A stretch of DNA of 21,970 nt from an uncultured Chitinophagaceae bacterium (GTDB lineage Bacteria; Bacteroidota; Bacteroidia; Chitinophagales; Chitinophagaceae), in the NCBI GenBank assembly GCA_934502905.1, contig CAKSVK010000043.1, positions 1 through 21,970 on the forward strand. The letters are read 5' to 3'. Both the position numbers and the translations under genes were made by a program. Shown here one piece after another: positions 8,613 through 14,593 of this stretch. Below the pieces are notes generated by a model. It searched no databases. It saw only the letters and a program-made list of their open reading frames with translations, and was not told where the DNA came from. How positions within the stretch are numbered: the first letter of the stretch is position 1; each line of letters opens with the position of its first letter.

Positions 8613-9698
8613 GTGAAGAAGCTTACATTTACCAGGCTTGTATTGGGAGTGGCGGTTGTGTTGACAACCCTTGGTTTGCTGCGTTATAAACCCTGGAAAA
8701 AAACCGGCGGTAAAGTTATCAGCAACAGGGATGTGATACACGAAGGCGTTAACAAAGCCGCTACCCGCGAACTAACGGTAGGTTATCTTCCGGTTACCTG
8801 CCATCTTACTTGTCCGGTTACGGATTTTGCCTCCAAGACAACCCAGACCAGTACCAACTTTAACTCCAGGGTATTTACCGATTTTCCAACGGTGGTGAGT
8901 GCGCTGGAAGCCAAGCAGGTGCAGGCGACCTTTATGATCGTTCCCCTCGCAATGAAGCTAAGAGAGCAAGGTGTTCCCGTAAAGATCTGCTACCTGGGAC
9001 ACCGAGATGGCACAGAAGTAATAGTAGGGATCAACAACAAAGCCAGGAACCTGAGAGACCTTAAGGGAAAAAAGATGGCAATACCAAGCATGTACAGCAA
9101 CCAGCATTTTGTGATCCACAAGCTGATGGAAGACTTTGGCATGCAGCCCGACGATATTGAATTCATTGTGCTGCCCCCGCCGGACATGCCTACCTCCCTG
9201 GCCTCGGGAGCCATAGATGCCTACATTGTGGGAGAACCCTTCTGCGCCAAAGCTGAGCTGGACGGAATAGGAAGGGTGCTGTATTACGCCCGCGATATCT
9301 GGCCGAACTTCATTTCCTGCGCACTGGTCGTGCATGAGGACCTGATCAACAAAACACCGGATGTGGTAGAAGACCTGGTAAGAGGTATAGCAGCATCAGG
9401 CGCCTGGGCTGAGGAAAACCGGGAAGAAGCAGCTAAGCTCGCAGCACCTTATTTCAGGCAGGATCAGAAAGTGTTGAACTACGTGCTGACATCAGATCCC
9501 AAAAGAGTGAGTTACCTGGAACTCACGCCTACGGACGAAGACCTCCAGCAAATACAGGAACAGGGTATAAAGCTGAAACTGCTTACAAAGAATATATCCA
9601 TGGACGAGTTGATCGATAGAAAATTTGTACCTAAAACCATTACCCCGGCCCCTATAGAAGCCGCCTGGATACCCGATCCTTCTGCAGCAAAAAAGTAA
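8613..9698 (+). CDS. Membrane-anchored ABC substrate-binding protein (NrtA/SsuA/NMT1-like), ligand unknown
   Basis: The 361-residue protein should deliver a small solute to the permease/ATPase encoded just upstream. It starts with basic residues and a single hydrophobic segment (about 8-24) without a lipobox cysteine or clear signal-peptidase site, so it is probably held by an uncleaved anchor. The bilobed fold is recognisable from L-T-V-G-Y-L-P-V (54-61), the S-A-L-E-A-K-Q-V-Q-A region, L-R-D-L-K-G-K-K-M-A-I-P (an NrtA/SsuA hallmark) and A-I-D-A-Y-I-V-G-E-P-F. Unusual for the group is C-H-L-T-C at residues 63-67, where ligand-binding residues normally sit, plus three more cysteines. GTG start with a strong Shine-Dalgarno site. 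The substrate is unknown; nitrate, sulfonate and thiol-type ligands all remain possible. Confidence 0.85.
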   Translation: MKKLTFTRLVLGVAVVLTTLGLLRYKPWKKTGGKVISNRDVIHEGVNKAATRELTVGYLPVTCHLTCPVTDFASKTTQTSTNFNSRVFTDFPTVVSALEAKQVQATFMIVPLAMKLREQGVPVKICYLGHRDGTEVIVGINNKARNLRDLKGKKMAIPSMYSNQHFVIHKLMEDFGMQPDDIEFIVLPPPDMPTSLASGAIDAYIVGEPFCAKAELDGIGRVLYYARDIWPNFISCALVVHEDLINKTPDVVEDLVRGIAASGAWAEENREEAAKLAAPYFRQDQKVLNYVLTSDPKRVSYLELTPTDEDLQQIQEQGIKLKLLTKNISMDELIDRKFVPKTITPAPIEAAWIPDPSAAKK

Positions 9699-9805
9699 TA
9701 AATAGTAAGCAGGAGAAAAGAACGGACTGCCGGCATCTGTATTCCTATAATACTGTTGATTGGCAATTACCTTCACTATTGATTTCTATGGAGTACAAAA
9801 AAATT

Positions 9806-9847
9806 CCCCGCTGATCTACACGGATATTCCCGGGGACTGACGCAGAT
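9806..9847. repeat. Possible dispersed intergenic repeat remnant
   Basis: CCCCG (9806-9810) and CGGGG (9831-9835) bracket a segment with GAT triplets, including C-T-G-A-T, A-C-G-G-A-T and G-C-A-G-A-T. It resembles degenerate interspersed repeats seen between genes in Bacteroidota, but only one copy is visible here, so this is a weak call. Confidence 0.2.
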
Positions 9848-9885
9848 GTAAGAAGTCATACCGGAAGTATTCGCTCCTTGTGTTT

Positions 9886-10008
9886 TCAACCACCCTCTTT
9901 AATGTACATTCTGCGGAACCAGCGTATCAACCTGCAGGTATCTATAGGAAATTCCACAAAGCATCTGTTATAATGCCATAACCAGTAATTGAAAGCCTTA
10001 ACCGCCAT
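9886..10008 (-). CDS. Possible small ORF (40 aa) divergent from oxyR
   Basis: An ATG at 10008 opens a 40-codon frame that ends with TGA at 9886-9888. The product is rich in aromatic and basic residues (starts M-A-V-K-A-F-N-Y-W-L-W-H-Y and ends R-W-F-R-R-M-Y-I-K-E-G-G) and has two cysteines (16 and 25). It diverges from oxyR, and the ATTGAT/ATCAAT palindrome lies 16 nt upstream of its start. I see no TAnnTTTG box and no ribosome site for it. I recognise no family; it may be a real small protein, a relic, or chance. Confidence 0.25.
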   Translation of the reverse strand: MAVKAFNYWLWHYNRCFVEFPIDTCRLIRWFRRMYIKEGG

Positions 10009-10024
10009 TGACCACCACTATATT

Positions 10025-10039
10025 ATTGATAATATCAAT
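10025..10039. promoter_or_regulatory. Palindromic operator candidate in front of oxyR
   Basis: ATTGAT-AAT-ATCAAT is a perfect 15-nt inverted repeat. It has the T-N11-A form of LysR-type regulator sites and abuts the oxyR -7 box. LysR-type regulators commonly bind next to their own promoter, so autoregulation by the downstream OxyR is the simplest reading (inference). Confidence 0.5.
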
Positions 10040-10047
10040 TAATTTTG
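10040..10047 (+). promoter_or_regulatory. -7 box of oxyR promoter (TAATTTTG)
   Basis: A perfect match to the Bacteroidota -7 consensus TAnnTTTG, 23 nt before the ATG. No TTG lies at the ideal distance upstream (nearest 29 nt or 11 nt), which would fit a promoter that depends on an activator. Confidence 0.5.
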
Positions 10048-10070
10048 CAACAAAATAAGCAGTATCTATT

Positions 10071-11006
10071 ATGACCTTTACGCAACTGGAATATATCATA
10101 GCGTTGGATGCTTACCGGCATTTTACACTGGCGGCTGAAAATTCGCATGTTACGCAACCTACGCTCAGCATGCAGATCCAAAAACTGGAAGAAGAGCTGG
10201 GGCTCCCGATCTTTGACCGAAGCAAGCAACCGGTGATGCCCACAGAAGCAGGCGTTGAGATCATTTCGCAGGCAAAATACATTATACAGCACAGGGACAT
10301 GCTGCAGGATATGGTGCAGCAGAAAAAAGGATTACTGACGGGAGAGCTCCGGATAGGCGTGATCCCCACCCTCGCCCCTTACCTGCTGCCGTTGTTCATC
10401 CAGTCCTTTACCAACAAATATCCACAGGTAAAAATAATCGTCAGCGAGCTCACCACAGACCTTGTGATCAAACAGTTACAGGAAGGCAGCATCGACGCAG
10501 GTATCCTCGTTACCCCGCTTAATCACAAAGGAATCAGGGAACATGTACTGTTTTATGAAGAGCTGCTGGTGTATGTGTCTAAAAACAATACCCTTTTTAA
10601 AAAAAACTATGTGCTGGCAAAGGATATAGACCCCAATAAGTTATGGCTGCTGGAAGAAGGACATTGCTTCCGTTCTCAAATTGAAAACCTCTGTGAATTA
10701 AGAAAGAAAAGCATCAAAGGCGCCTTATTCGACTATGAAACCGGCAGTATTGAAACACTCAGGAGAATGGTAGATATGAATGACGGTATAACGTTCTTAC
10801 CGGAACTGGCAACGCTTGATATGCCCGATATACAGTTGCAGCTGGTCAGGCATTTCAAAAGCCCGGCCCCCGTGCGGGAAGTCAGCGTGGTTGTGCAACG
10901 CGATTTCGTGAAAAAAAGATTGATCGATGCATTGAAGCAGGAGATCATTGCCAGCGTACCGGCAAAGATCAGAAAGAATAAACCGGCAAATATTGTTGCT
11001 ATCTGA
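10071..11006 (+). CDS. oxyR: OxyR-type peroxide-sensing LysR regulator
   Basis: This is a transcription factor that detects hydrogen peroxide through a reversible disulfide. The 311 residues begin with a LysR winged helix-turn-helix (1-60: T-F-T-Q-L-E-Y, then H-F-T-L-A-A-E, then V-T-Q-P-T-L-S-M-Q-I-Q-K-L-E). An effector domain follows (L-R-I-G-V-I-P-T-L-A-P-Y-L-L-P near 93-107). The key evidence is G-H-C-F-R-S-Q-I-E-N-L-C: the cysteines fall at 199 and 208 by direct count, the same numbers and spacing as the redox pair in E. coli OxyR. Its targets (catalase, Dps, Ahp) are not in the window. It follows the ABC importer on the same strand but has its own promoter, so a link to the importer is only possible. 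The gene ends 15 nt from a convergent secreted-protein gene. Confidence 0.93.
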   Translation: MTFTQLEYIIALDAYRHFTLAAENSHVTQPTLSMQIQKLEEELGLPIFDRSKQPVMPTEAGVEIISQAKYIIQHRDMLQDMVQQKKGLLTGELRIGVIPTLAPYLLPLFIQSFTNKYPQVKIIVSELTTDLVIKQLQEGSIDAGILVTPLNHKGIREHVLFYEELLVYVSKNNTLFKKNYVLAKDIDPNKLWLLEEGHCFRSQIENLCELRKKSIKGALFDYETGSIETLRRMVDMNDGITFLPELATLDMPDIQLQLVRHFKSPAPVREVSVVVQRDFVKKRLIDALKQEIIASVPAKIRKNKPANIVAI

Positions 11007-11021
11007 TATTACCCCGCAACG

Positions 11022-11657
11022 CTATTCATCATCTTTTATATACCGGAATTGCCCCTTCAGCAACGGGTGCCTTCCGGTCAGCGCATCAGGAGTGTACGTT
11101 AAAGTGAAATCTTCAAAAAACACCTCCAGCGCCGATTTTTCAAACCCGAACTCAAAGCTGTTCTGGACCTTATTACTGGGAAAGAAGGTAAAGGGATGAT
11201 CGGGAAATAGAGAAGAACGTATCTGGATGGAATCGACGATTTGTTTGGTAAACCTGACAACGCCGTCGTCTTTTGTAAAAAGTTTTTGGCGCCCCCGCTC
11301 TGTAAACAAAATACATTCGATGTTTTTCACCAGTTCGGGTTTATCGTCCGTAAAGGTCACGGTTACAAAATTATCATTCACCTTCCTGGACGACAGCAAC
11401 TTATATACCCTTGCCGGACGGGGTCTTCCATTGAATATTATTGTATTTTTTTCGGCATACCACCTGCCGGTACCGTAACGATCTATACCGTTTTTTTGAT
11501 AAAAAAAATTGAACGAATAATTACTGTTCAGGTAAAAACCGCTTTTGGCGTCCGACAATCCTTCTACATAATAATTACCGGATATTTCCTTAGGATCCTG
11601 GGCATATACAATAGTACATCCCAGTAAAAGGGTGGTTATAAACAAGATTCTGTACAT
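11022..11657 (-). CDS. Secreted protein of unknown function
   Basis: I do not recognise this 211-residue protein. It has a clear Sec signal peptide (hydrophobic 4-17, likely cut after V-Y-A before Q-D-P), so it is periplasmic or outer-membrane associated. The mature part is rich in aromatic and beta-forming residues, with segments such as S-G-N-Y-Y-V-E-G-L, Y-S-F-N-F-F-Y-Q and G-R-W-Y-A-E-K-N-T-I-I-F-N-G-R that look like a small lipocalin-like or beta-sandwich fold (inference from pattern only). There are no cysteines in the mature N-terminal half and no repeats. It stands alone between the pyk terminator and the 3' end of oxyR, with a plausible promoter just upstream. Confidence 0.75.
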   Translation of the reverse strand: MYRILFITTLLLGCTIVYAQDPKEISGNYYVEGLSDAKSGFYLNSNYSFNFFYQKNGIDRYGTGRWYAEKNTIIFNGRPRPARVYKLLSSRKVNDNFVTVTFTDDKPELVKNIECILFTERGRQKLFTKDDGVVRFTKQIVDSIQIRSSLFPDHPFTFFPSNKVQNSFEFGFEKSALEVFFEDFTLTYTPDALTGRHPLLKGQFRYIKDDE

Positions 11658-11673
11658 ACAAGAATATGAGCAT

Positions 11674-11706
11674 CAAAGATTATAAAAAGGACCCAAAAAA
11701 GCAAAA
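11674..11706 (-). promoter_or_regulatory. Candidate promoter of the secreted-protein gene, overlapping the pyk terminator tail
   Basis: On the minus strand TTTTG (11706-11702) is followed after 20 nt by AATCTTTG (11681-11674), one mismatch from TAnnTTTG. The spacing is right, and the gene starts 17 nt downstream of the box. Confidence 0.35.
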
Positions 11707-11733
11707 CCATACTGTTAATATACAGTATGGTTT
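11690..11733 (-). terminator. Rho-independent terminator of the pfkA-pyk operon
   Basis: ACAGTATGGTTT and AAACCATACTGT form a perfect 12-bp stem (11704-11715 with 11722-11733) around a 6-nt loop. On the minus strand it is followed by a T-rich tail (TTTTGCTTTTTT). It lies 26 nt past the pyk stop. Confidence 0.9.
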
Positions 11734-11759
11734 CGGGATATGCTGTTCTGCAGAATTTC

Positions 11760-13253
11760 TTAATCTACCTTGGTAATTTTCAACAGGTTGGTAGCCAGGT
11801 GCAGGTGAACAGGCGTACTGCCGGTATTTACAACAGTATCTCCTGATTTCAGGAAGCCCCTCGCTTTGAGGATGGCGATCTGGTCGAAAATGATCTGGTC
11901 CAGGCTGTCCTCTTCCGCATAATAAAAAGCTCTTACACCCCAGCTCAAACTTAACTGGTTCACCAATGATTTTTCCTTGGTAAAAATATATAAAGCCGAT
12001 TTGGGACGATAGCTGCTTACTACAAACGCGGTATAACCGCTCTGTGTCATAGCAATCACACCTTCGGCATTGATATCCCTGGCTATTTTACAGGCATTGT
12101 AACAAATAGCATCACTATGGAACGAAGGAGAATGCGGCTGCGGCTTCAGGTCGTCTTCCCTGTTATATTTATACTCTTTTTTCTCCACTTCCAGGATAAT
12201 CTTACGCATGGTTTGCACCACCAGTACGGGGTGATTACCCATAGCGGTTTCCCCGCTCAGCATTACGGCGTCGGCCCCGTCCAGCACCGCGTTTGCCACG
12301 TCGGTAATTTCGCTGCGGTTGGGTTTAATGCGGTCGATCATGCTTTCCATCATCTGGGTTGCCACAATAACGGGTTTCCCACGGTGGATACATTTTCTTA
12401 CGATATCTTTCTGCACCAATGGCACCTGCTCTACCGGCAACTCTACCCCAAGATCACCACGGGCCACCATCACACCATCAGATTCAAGAATAATTTCCCT
12501 GAGATTGGTAAGCGCTTCCGGCATTTCTATTTTCGCCATTACCTTACATTTGGATGCGCGCTCCTTCAGGATACTTTTCAGCATTTTCAGATCATCCACT
12601 TTCCGGACAAATGATAGCGCAATCCAGTCTACCTTATGCTCTATCATAAAATCGAGATCCTCAAGATCCTTTTCAGTAAGCGCAGGCAGAGAGATTTTTG
12701 TGTCCGGCAGGTTAACACCCTTTTTAGGTAATAATTCACCGGGCATGGTCACCCTTACTTTTACATCATTTTCTTTGGTGATCTCCACTACTTCTACCTC
12801 CAGCTTTCCGTCATCGACCAAAATCTTATTTCCTACTTCCACATCACCCGCAAGGTTGGGATAGGACACATAGATCTTACCGTCCTTGGATCCTACACAT
12901 TTGGTATTGGTGAATGTCAGCACATCGCCGGCATCCAATACGATCTTTCCGTTCTCAATTTCCCCCACCCGCAGCTTAGGTCCCTGCAAATCGCCGAGTA
13001 TAGCGATATTATAAGGTTCCGTGCTGTTGATGGTGCGGATATGATTGATAATTTCCAGCTTATCTTCATGGGTGCCATGAGAGAAATTCAGGCGGAAAAC
13101 ATTCACGCCTGCTTTTGTCAGTTGCAGAAGGGTGTCGTAAGTGTTGCTGGAAGGCCCTACCGTAGCCACGATCTTTGTACGATGGAAAGCGTGGTCAATG
13201 CCTGCCTGTTTGTCCATTTCTTCATGAAGATATTCAGATATGTTCTTAGCCAT
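11760..13253 (-). CDS. pyk: Pyruvate kinase
   Basis: Converts phosphoenolpyruvate and ADP to pyruvate and ATP, the last step of glycolysis, in the cytoplasm. From the chosen start the protein has 497 residues. Motifs in order: T-K-I-V-A-T-V-G-P-S-S, N-F-S-H-G, a B-domain, W-I-A-L-S-F-V-R, the catalytic-lysine region M-A-K-I-E-M-P-E-A, M-V-A-R-G-D-L-G-V-E-L, A-T-Q-M-M-E-S-M, and M-L-S-G-E-T-A-M-G. The C-terminal allosteric domain ends with T-G-S-T-P-V-H-L. The open frame extends 18 codons further (to 13307), but that would overlap the pfkA stop; the ATG at 13253 (M-A-K-N-I-S-E-Y) is the natural start and leaves a 43-nt gap. Cotranscribed with pfkA and ended by a strong hairpin. Confidence 0.95.
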   Translation of the reverse strand: MAKNISEYLHEEMDKQAGIDHAFHRTKIVATVGPSSNTYDTLLQLTKAGVNVFRLNFSHGTHEDKLEIINHIRTINSTEPYNIAILGDLQGPKLRVGEIENGKIVLDAGDVLTFTNTKCVGSKDGKIYVSYPNLAGDVEVGNKILVDDGKLEVEVVEITKENDVKVRVTMPGELLPKKGVNLPDTKISLPALTEKDLEDLDFMIEHKVDWIALSFVRKVDDLKMLKSILKERASKCKVMAKIEMPEALTNLREIILESDGVMVARGDLGVELPVEQVPLVQKDIVRKCIHRGKPVIVATQMMESMIDRIKPNRSEITDVANAVLDGADAVMLSGETAMGNHPVLVVQTMRKIILEVEKKEYKYNREDDLKPQPHSPSFHSDAICYNACKIARDINAEGVIAMTQSGYTAFVVSSYRPKSALYIFTKEKSLVNQLSLSWGVRAFYYAEEDSLDQIIFDQIAILKARGFLKSGDTVVNTGSTPVHLHLATNLLKITKVD

Positions 13254-13296
13254 ATTTTTCTCTGGATTAAGTATTGTTTTATTAGGCGTCCTGAAT

Positions 13297-14283
13297 TTAG
13301 GACGCAAGAATTTTTACGATTTTCAGCCATTCCGGATCTATAGCATGCTCTGCTTTTACAGCAAGATCCAGCGGGGTATAATGTAACTGGTTGTTTACGA
13401 TGCCTATCATCGTATTGATCTTATCTCCCTTTATGAGGGTTTCAACGGCCGCATATCCCAGCCGGCTGGCAATCATCCTGTCCAGCGACGAAGGTGCTCC
13501 TCCTCTCTGGATGTGCCCGAGTATGCATACTTTTATGTCCGCCTTCGGCATGCTTGATTTAATTGCCTTGGCAACTTCATTAGCGCCGCCATATTCATCA
13601 CCTTCGGCTACCACCAATATATTTACCAGCTTTTTTCTTTTTTCTTTTTCCTGCAGCCTGTCAATCACCTCGTTGATATCGGTCTTATGCTCAGGGATCA
13701 TAATATTTTCCGCGCCGGTACCTACACCGCTATACAGCGCAATATACCCTGAATCGCGCCCCATCACCTCTACAATAAACAGCCTGTCATGCGCATTTGC
13801 CGTATCCCTGATCTTATCAATGGCTTCAACGGCAGTATTGACCGCCGTGTCAAACCCGATGGTAAAATCTGTGCCCGCCATATCCTTATCAATGGTGCCG
13901 GGCAGTCCTATACAGGGAATATCAAACTCTGTAGAAAACTTTTGCGCTCCTCTGAAAGAACCGTCTCCCCCGATCACAACAAGCCCGTCTATTCCTATCT
14001 TCTTCAAAACCTCATAGGCTTTTTTTCTTCCTTCCGGTTCGTAAAACTCCTTACATCTTGCCGTTTTCAGAATAGTACCTCCACGTTGAATAATGTTGGC
14101 TACACTGCTGGATTCCATTTTGAGAATGTCATTCTCGATCATTCCTGTATAACCGCGTACTATTCCATAAACTTCCAGTCCATAATAATTACCGGTACGT
14201 ACGACCGCTCTGATGGCTGCATTCATCCCGGGTGCATCGCCCCCGGAAGTAAGCACTCCAATTTTTGAAACCTTCTTGCTCAT
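13297..14283 (-). CDS. pfkA: ATP-dependent 6-phosphofructokinase
   Basis: Phosphorylates fructose 6-phosphate to the 1,6-bisphosphate, the committed step of glycolysis. The 328-residue length is typical of bacterial PfkA. Visible motifs: G-V-L-T-S-G-G-D-A-P-G-M-N near the start, G-G-D-G-S at 105-109 (glycine after the aspartate, as in ATP-using rather than pyrophosphate-using enzymes), T-I-D-K-D at 130-134 with the catalytic aspartate at 132, M-G-R-D-S-G, and G-H-I-Q-R-G-G-A-P-S. The Asn found between the two aspartates in E. coli (T-I-D-N-D) is Lys133 here. It is the first gene of a pfkA-pyk operon. Two inverted repeats lie between its start and the divergent aat gene and may control it. Confidence 0.95.
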   Translation of the reverse strand: MSKKVSKIGVLTSGGDAPGMNAAIRAVVRTGNYYGLEVYGIVRGYTGMIENDILKMESSSVANIIQRGGTILKTARCKEFYEPEGRKKAYEVLKKIGIDGLVVIGGDGSFRGAQKFSTEFDIPCIGLPGTIDKDMAGTDFTIGFDTAVNTAVEAIDKIRDTANAHDRLFIVEVMGRDSGYIALYSGVGTGAENIMIPEHKTDINEVIDRLQEKEKRKKLVNILVVAEGDEYGGANEVAKAIKSSMPKADIKVCILGHIQRGGAPSSLDRMIASRLGYAAVETLIKGDKINTMIGIVNNQLHYTPLDLAVKAEHAIDPEWLKIVKILAS

Positions 14284-14301
14284 TTAATTAAAATTGTCTT
14301 A

Positions 14302-14320
14302 TTTGAATGAAACATTCAAA
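14302..14320. promoter_or_regulatory. Inverted repeat just upstream of pfkA start
   Basis: TTTGAATG-AAA-CATTCAAA is a perfect 8-bp inverted repeat whose near edge is 18 nt from the pfkA ATG. It could be a repressor site or a 5'-leader hairpin that blocks translation initiation. Confidence 0.5.
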
Positions 14321-14348
14321 GGACAGCGCAAACGTTAAAAACAGTACC

Positions 14349-14366
14349 CTTTTGAGGCGCCAAAAG
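14349..14366. promoter_or_regulatory. CTTTTG-N6-CAAAAG inverted repeat upstream of pfkA
   Basis: A perfect 6-bp inverted repeat with a G+C-rich 6-nt centre, about 66-83 nt before the pfkA start. GTAC tetramers flank both arms (14344-14347 and 14366-14369). On the minus strand its TTTTG could also be a -33 element. Confidence 0.35.
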
Positions 14367-14420
14367 TACGTAATTACGGTTATATGACAATTTTAGATTG
14401 AAGTTTCAGGATTTAGCCAT

Positions 14421-14454
14421 CCGGAGACCCTGTTGTCCTGTAACAGGGCGCCGG
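14421..14454. other. Stacked hairpin in the pfkA/aat intergenic region
   Basis: CCCTGTT (14428-14434) pairs with AACAGGG (14442-14448) around a 7-nt loop. Outer CCGG tetramers (14421-14424, 14451-14454) can extend the stem past a small internal loop. There is no T-run, so it is not a standard terminator. Confidence 0.35.
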
Positions 14455-14457
14455 CAT

Positions 14458-14474
14458 TTAACCTAAACTTAACC
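14458..14474 (+). promoter_or_regulatory. Two TTAACC direct repeats, 11-bp period, upstream of aat
   Basis: TTAACC occurs at 14458-14463 and 14469-14474, one helical turn apart, about 50 bp before the aat -33 element. This is the layout used by OmpR/PhoB-family response regulators, but no regulator can be named. Confidence 0.3.
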
Positions 14475-14522
14475 TTTACTGCAGTTAAACAGGGAAAGCC
14501 TAATGAGATCATTTTAAAGATT

Positions 14523-14555
14523 TTGCAACGCAATGACTGCTTGTCCCTAAGTTTG
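14523..14555 (+). promoter_or_regulatory. Bacteroidota-type promoter of aat
   Basis: TTG at 14523-14525 (within TTTTG) is followed after 22 nt by TAAGTTTG at 14548-14555, a perfect TAnnTTTG. The aat ATG is 38 nt further on. Confidence 0.65.
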
Positions 14556-14593
14556 TACCTGTTCCGGCTCAAATAAACCTGCATTAATTCTGA

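Larger units (their letters stand above)
9699..10070. other. 372-nt intergenic region between ABC importer and oxyR
   Basis: It holds no clear terminator for the importer operon. It does contain a short G+C-rich imperfect inverted element (9806-9835), a possible 40-residue minus-strand ORF (10008-9886), and the oxyR operator/promoter (10025-10047). The remainder shows nothing I can name. Confidence 0.6.
14284..14593. other. 310-nt divergent intergenic region between pfkA and aat
   Basis: It contains, from the pfkA side, an 8-bp inverted repeat (14302-14320), a 6-bp inverted repeat (14349-14366), a stacked hairpin (14421-14454), two TTAACC direct repeats (14458-14474) and the aat promoter (14523-14555). 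A 63-codon minus-strand frame (14584-14393) runs through these signals and is judged spurious. A possible pfkA -7 box on the minus strand is TAACGTTTG, one base longer than consensus. Confidence 0.7.

Noticed and set aside
9806..9835. CCCCG/CGGGG as a terminator of the ABC importer operon
   Set aside because: The 5-bp stem encloses a 20-nt loop and is not followed by T; it is also over 100 nt from the stop codon.
12117..12614. 165-codon plus-strand ORF inside pyk
   Set aside because: Antisense to catalytic motifs of pyruvate kinase; His/Phe-rich composition is typical of a shadow frame.
14393..14584. 63-codon minus-strand ORF between pfkA and aat
   Set aside because: It runs through the aat promoter, the hairpin and the direct repeats, and the product has no recognisable feature.
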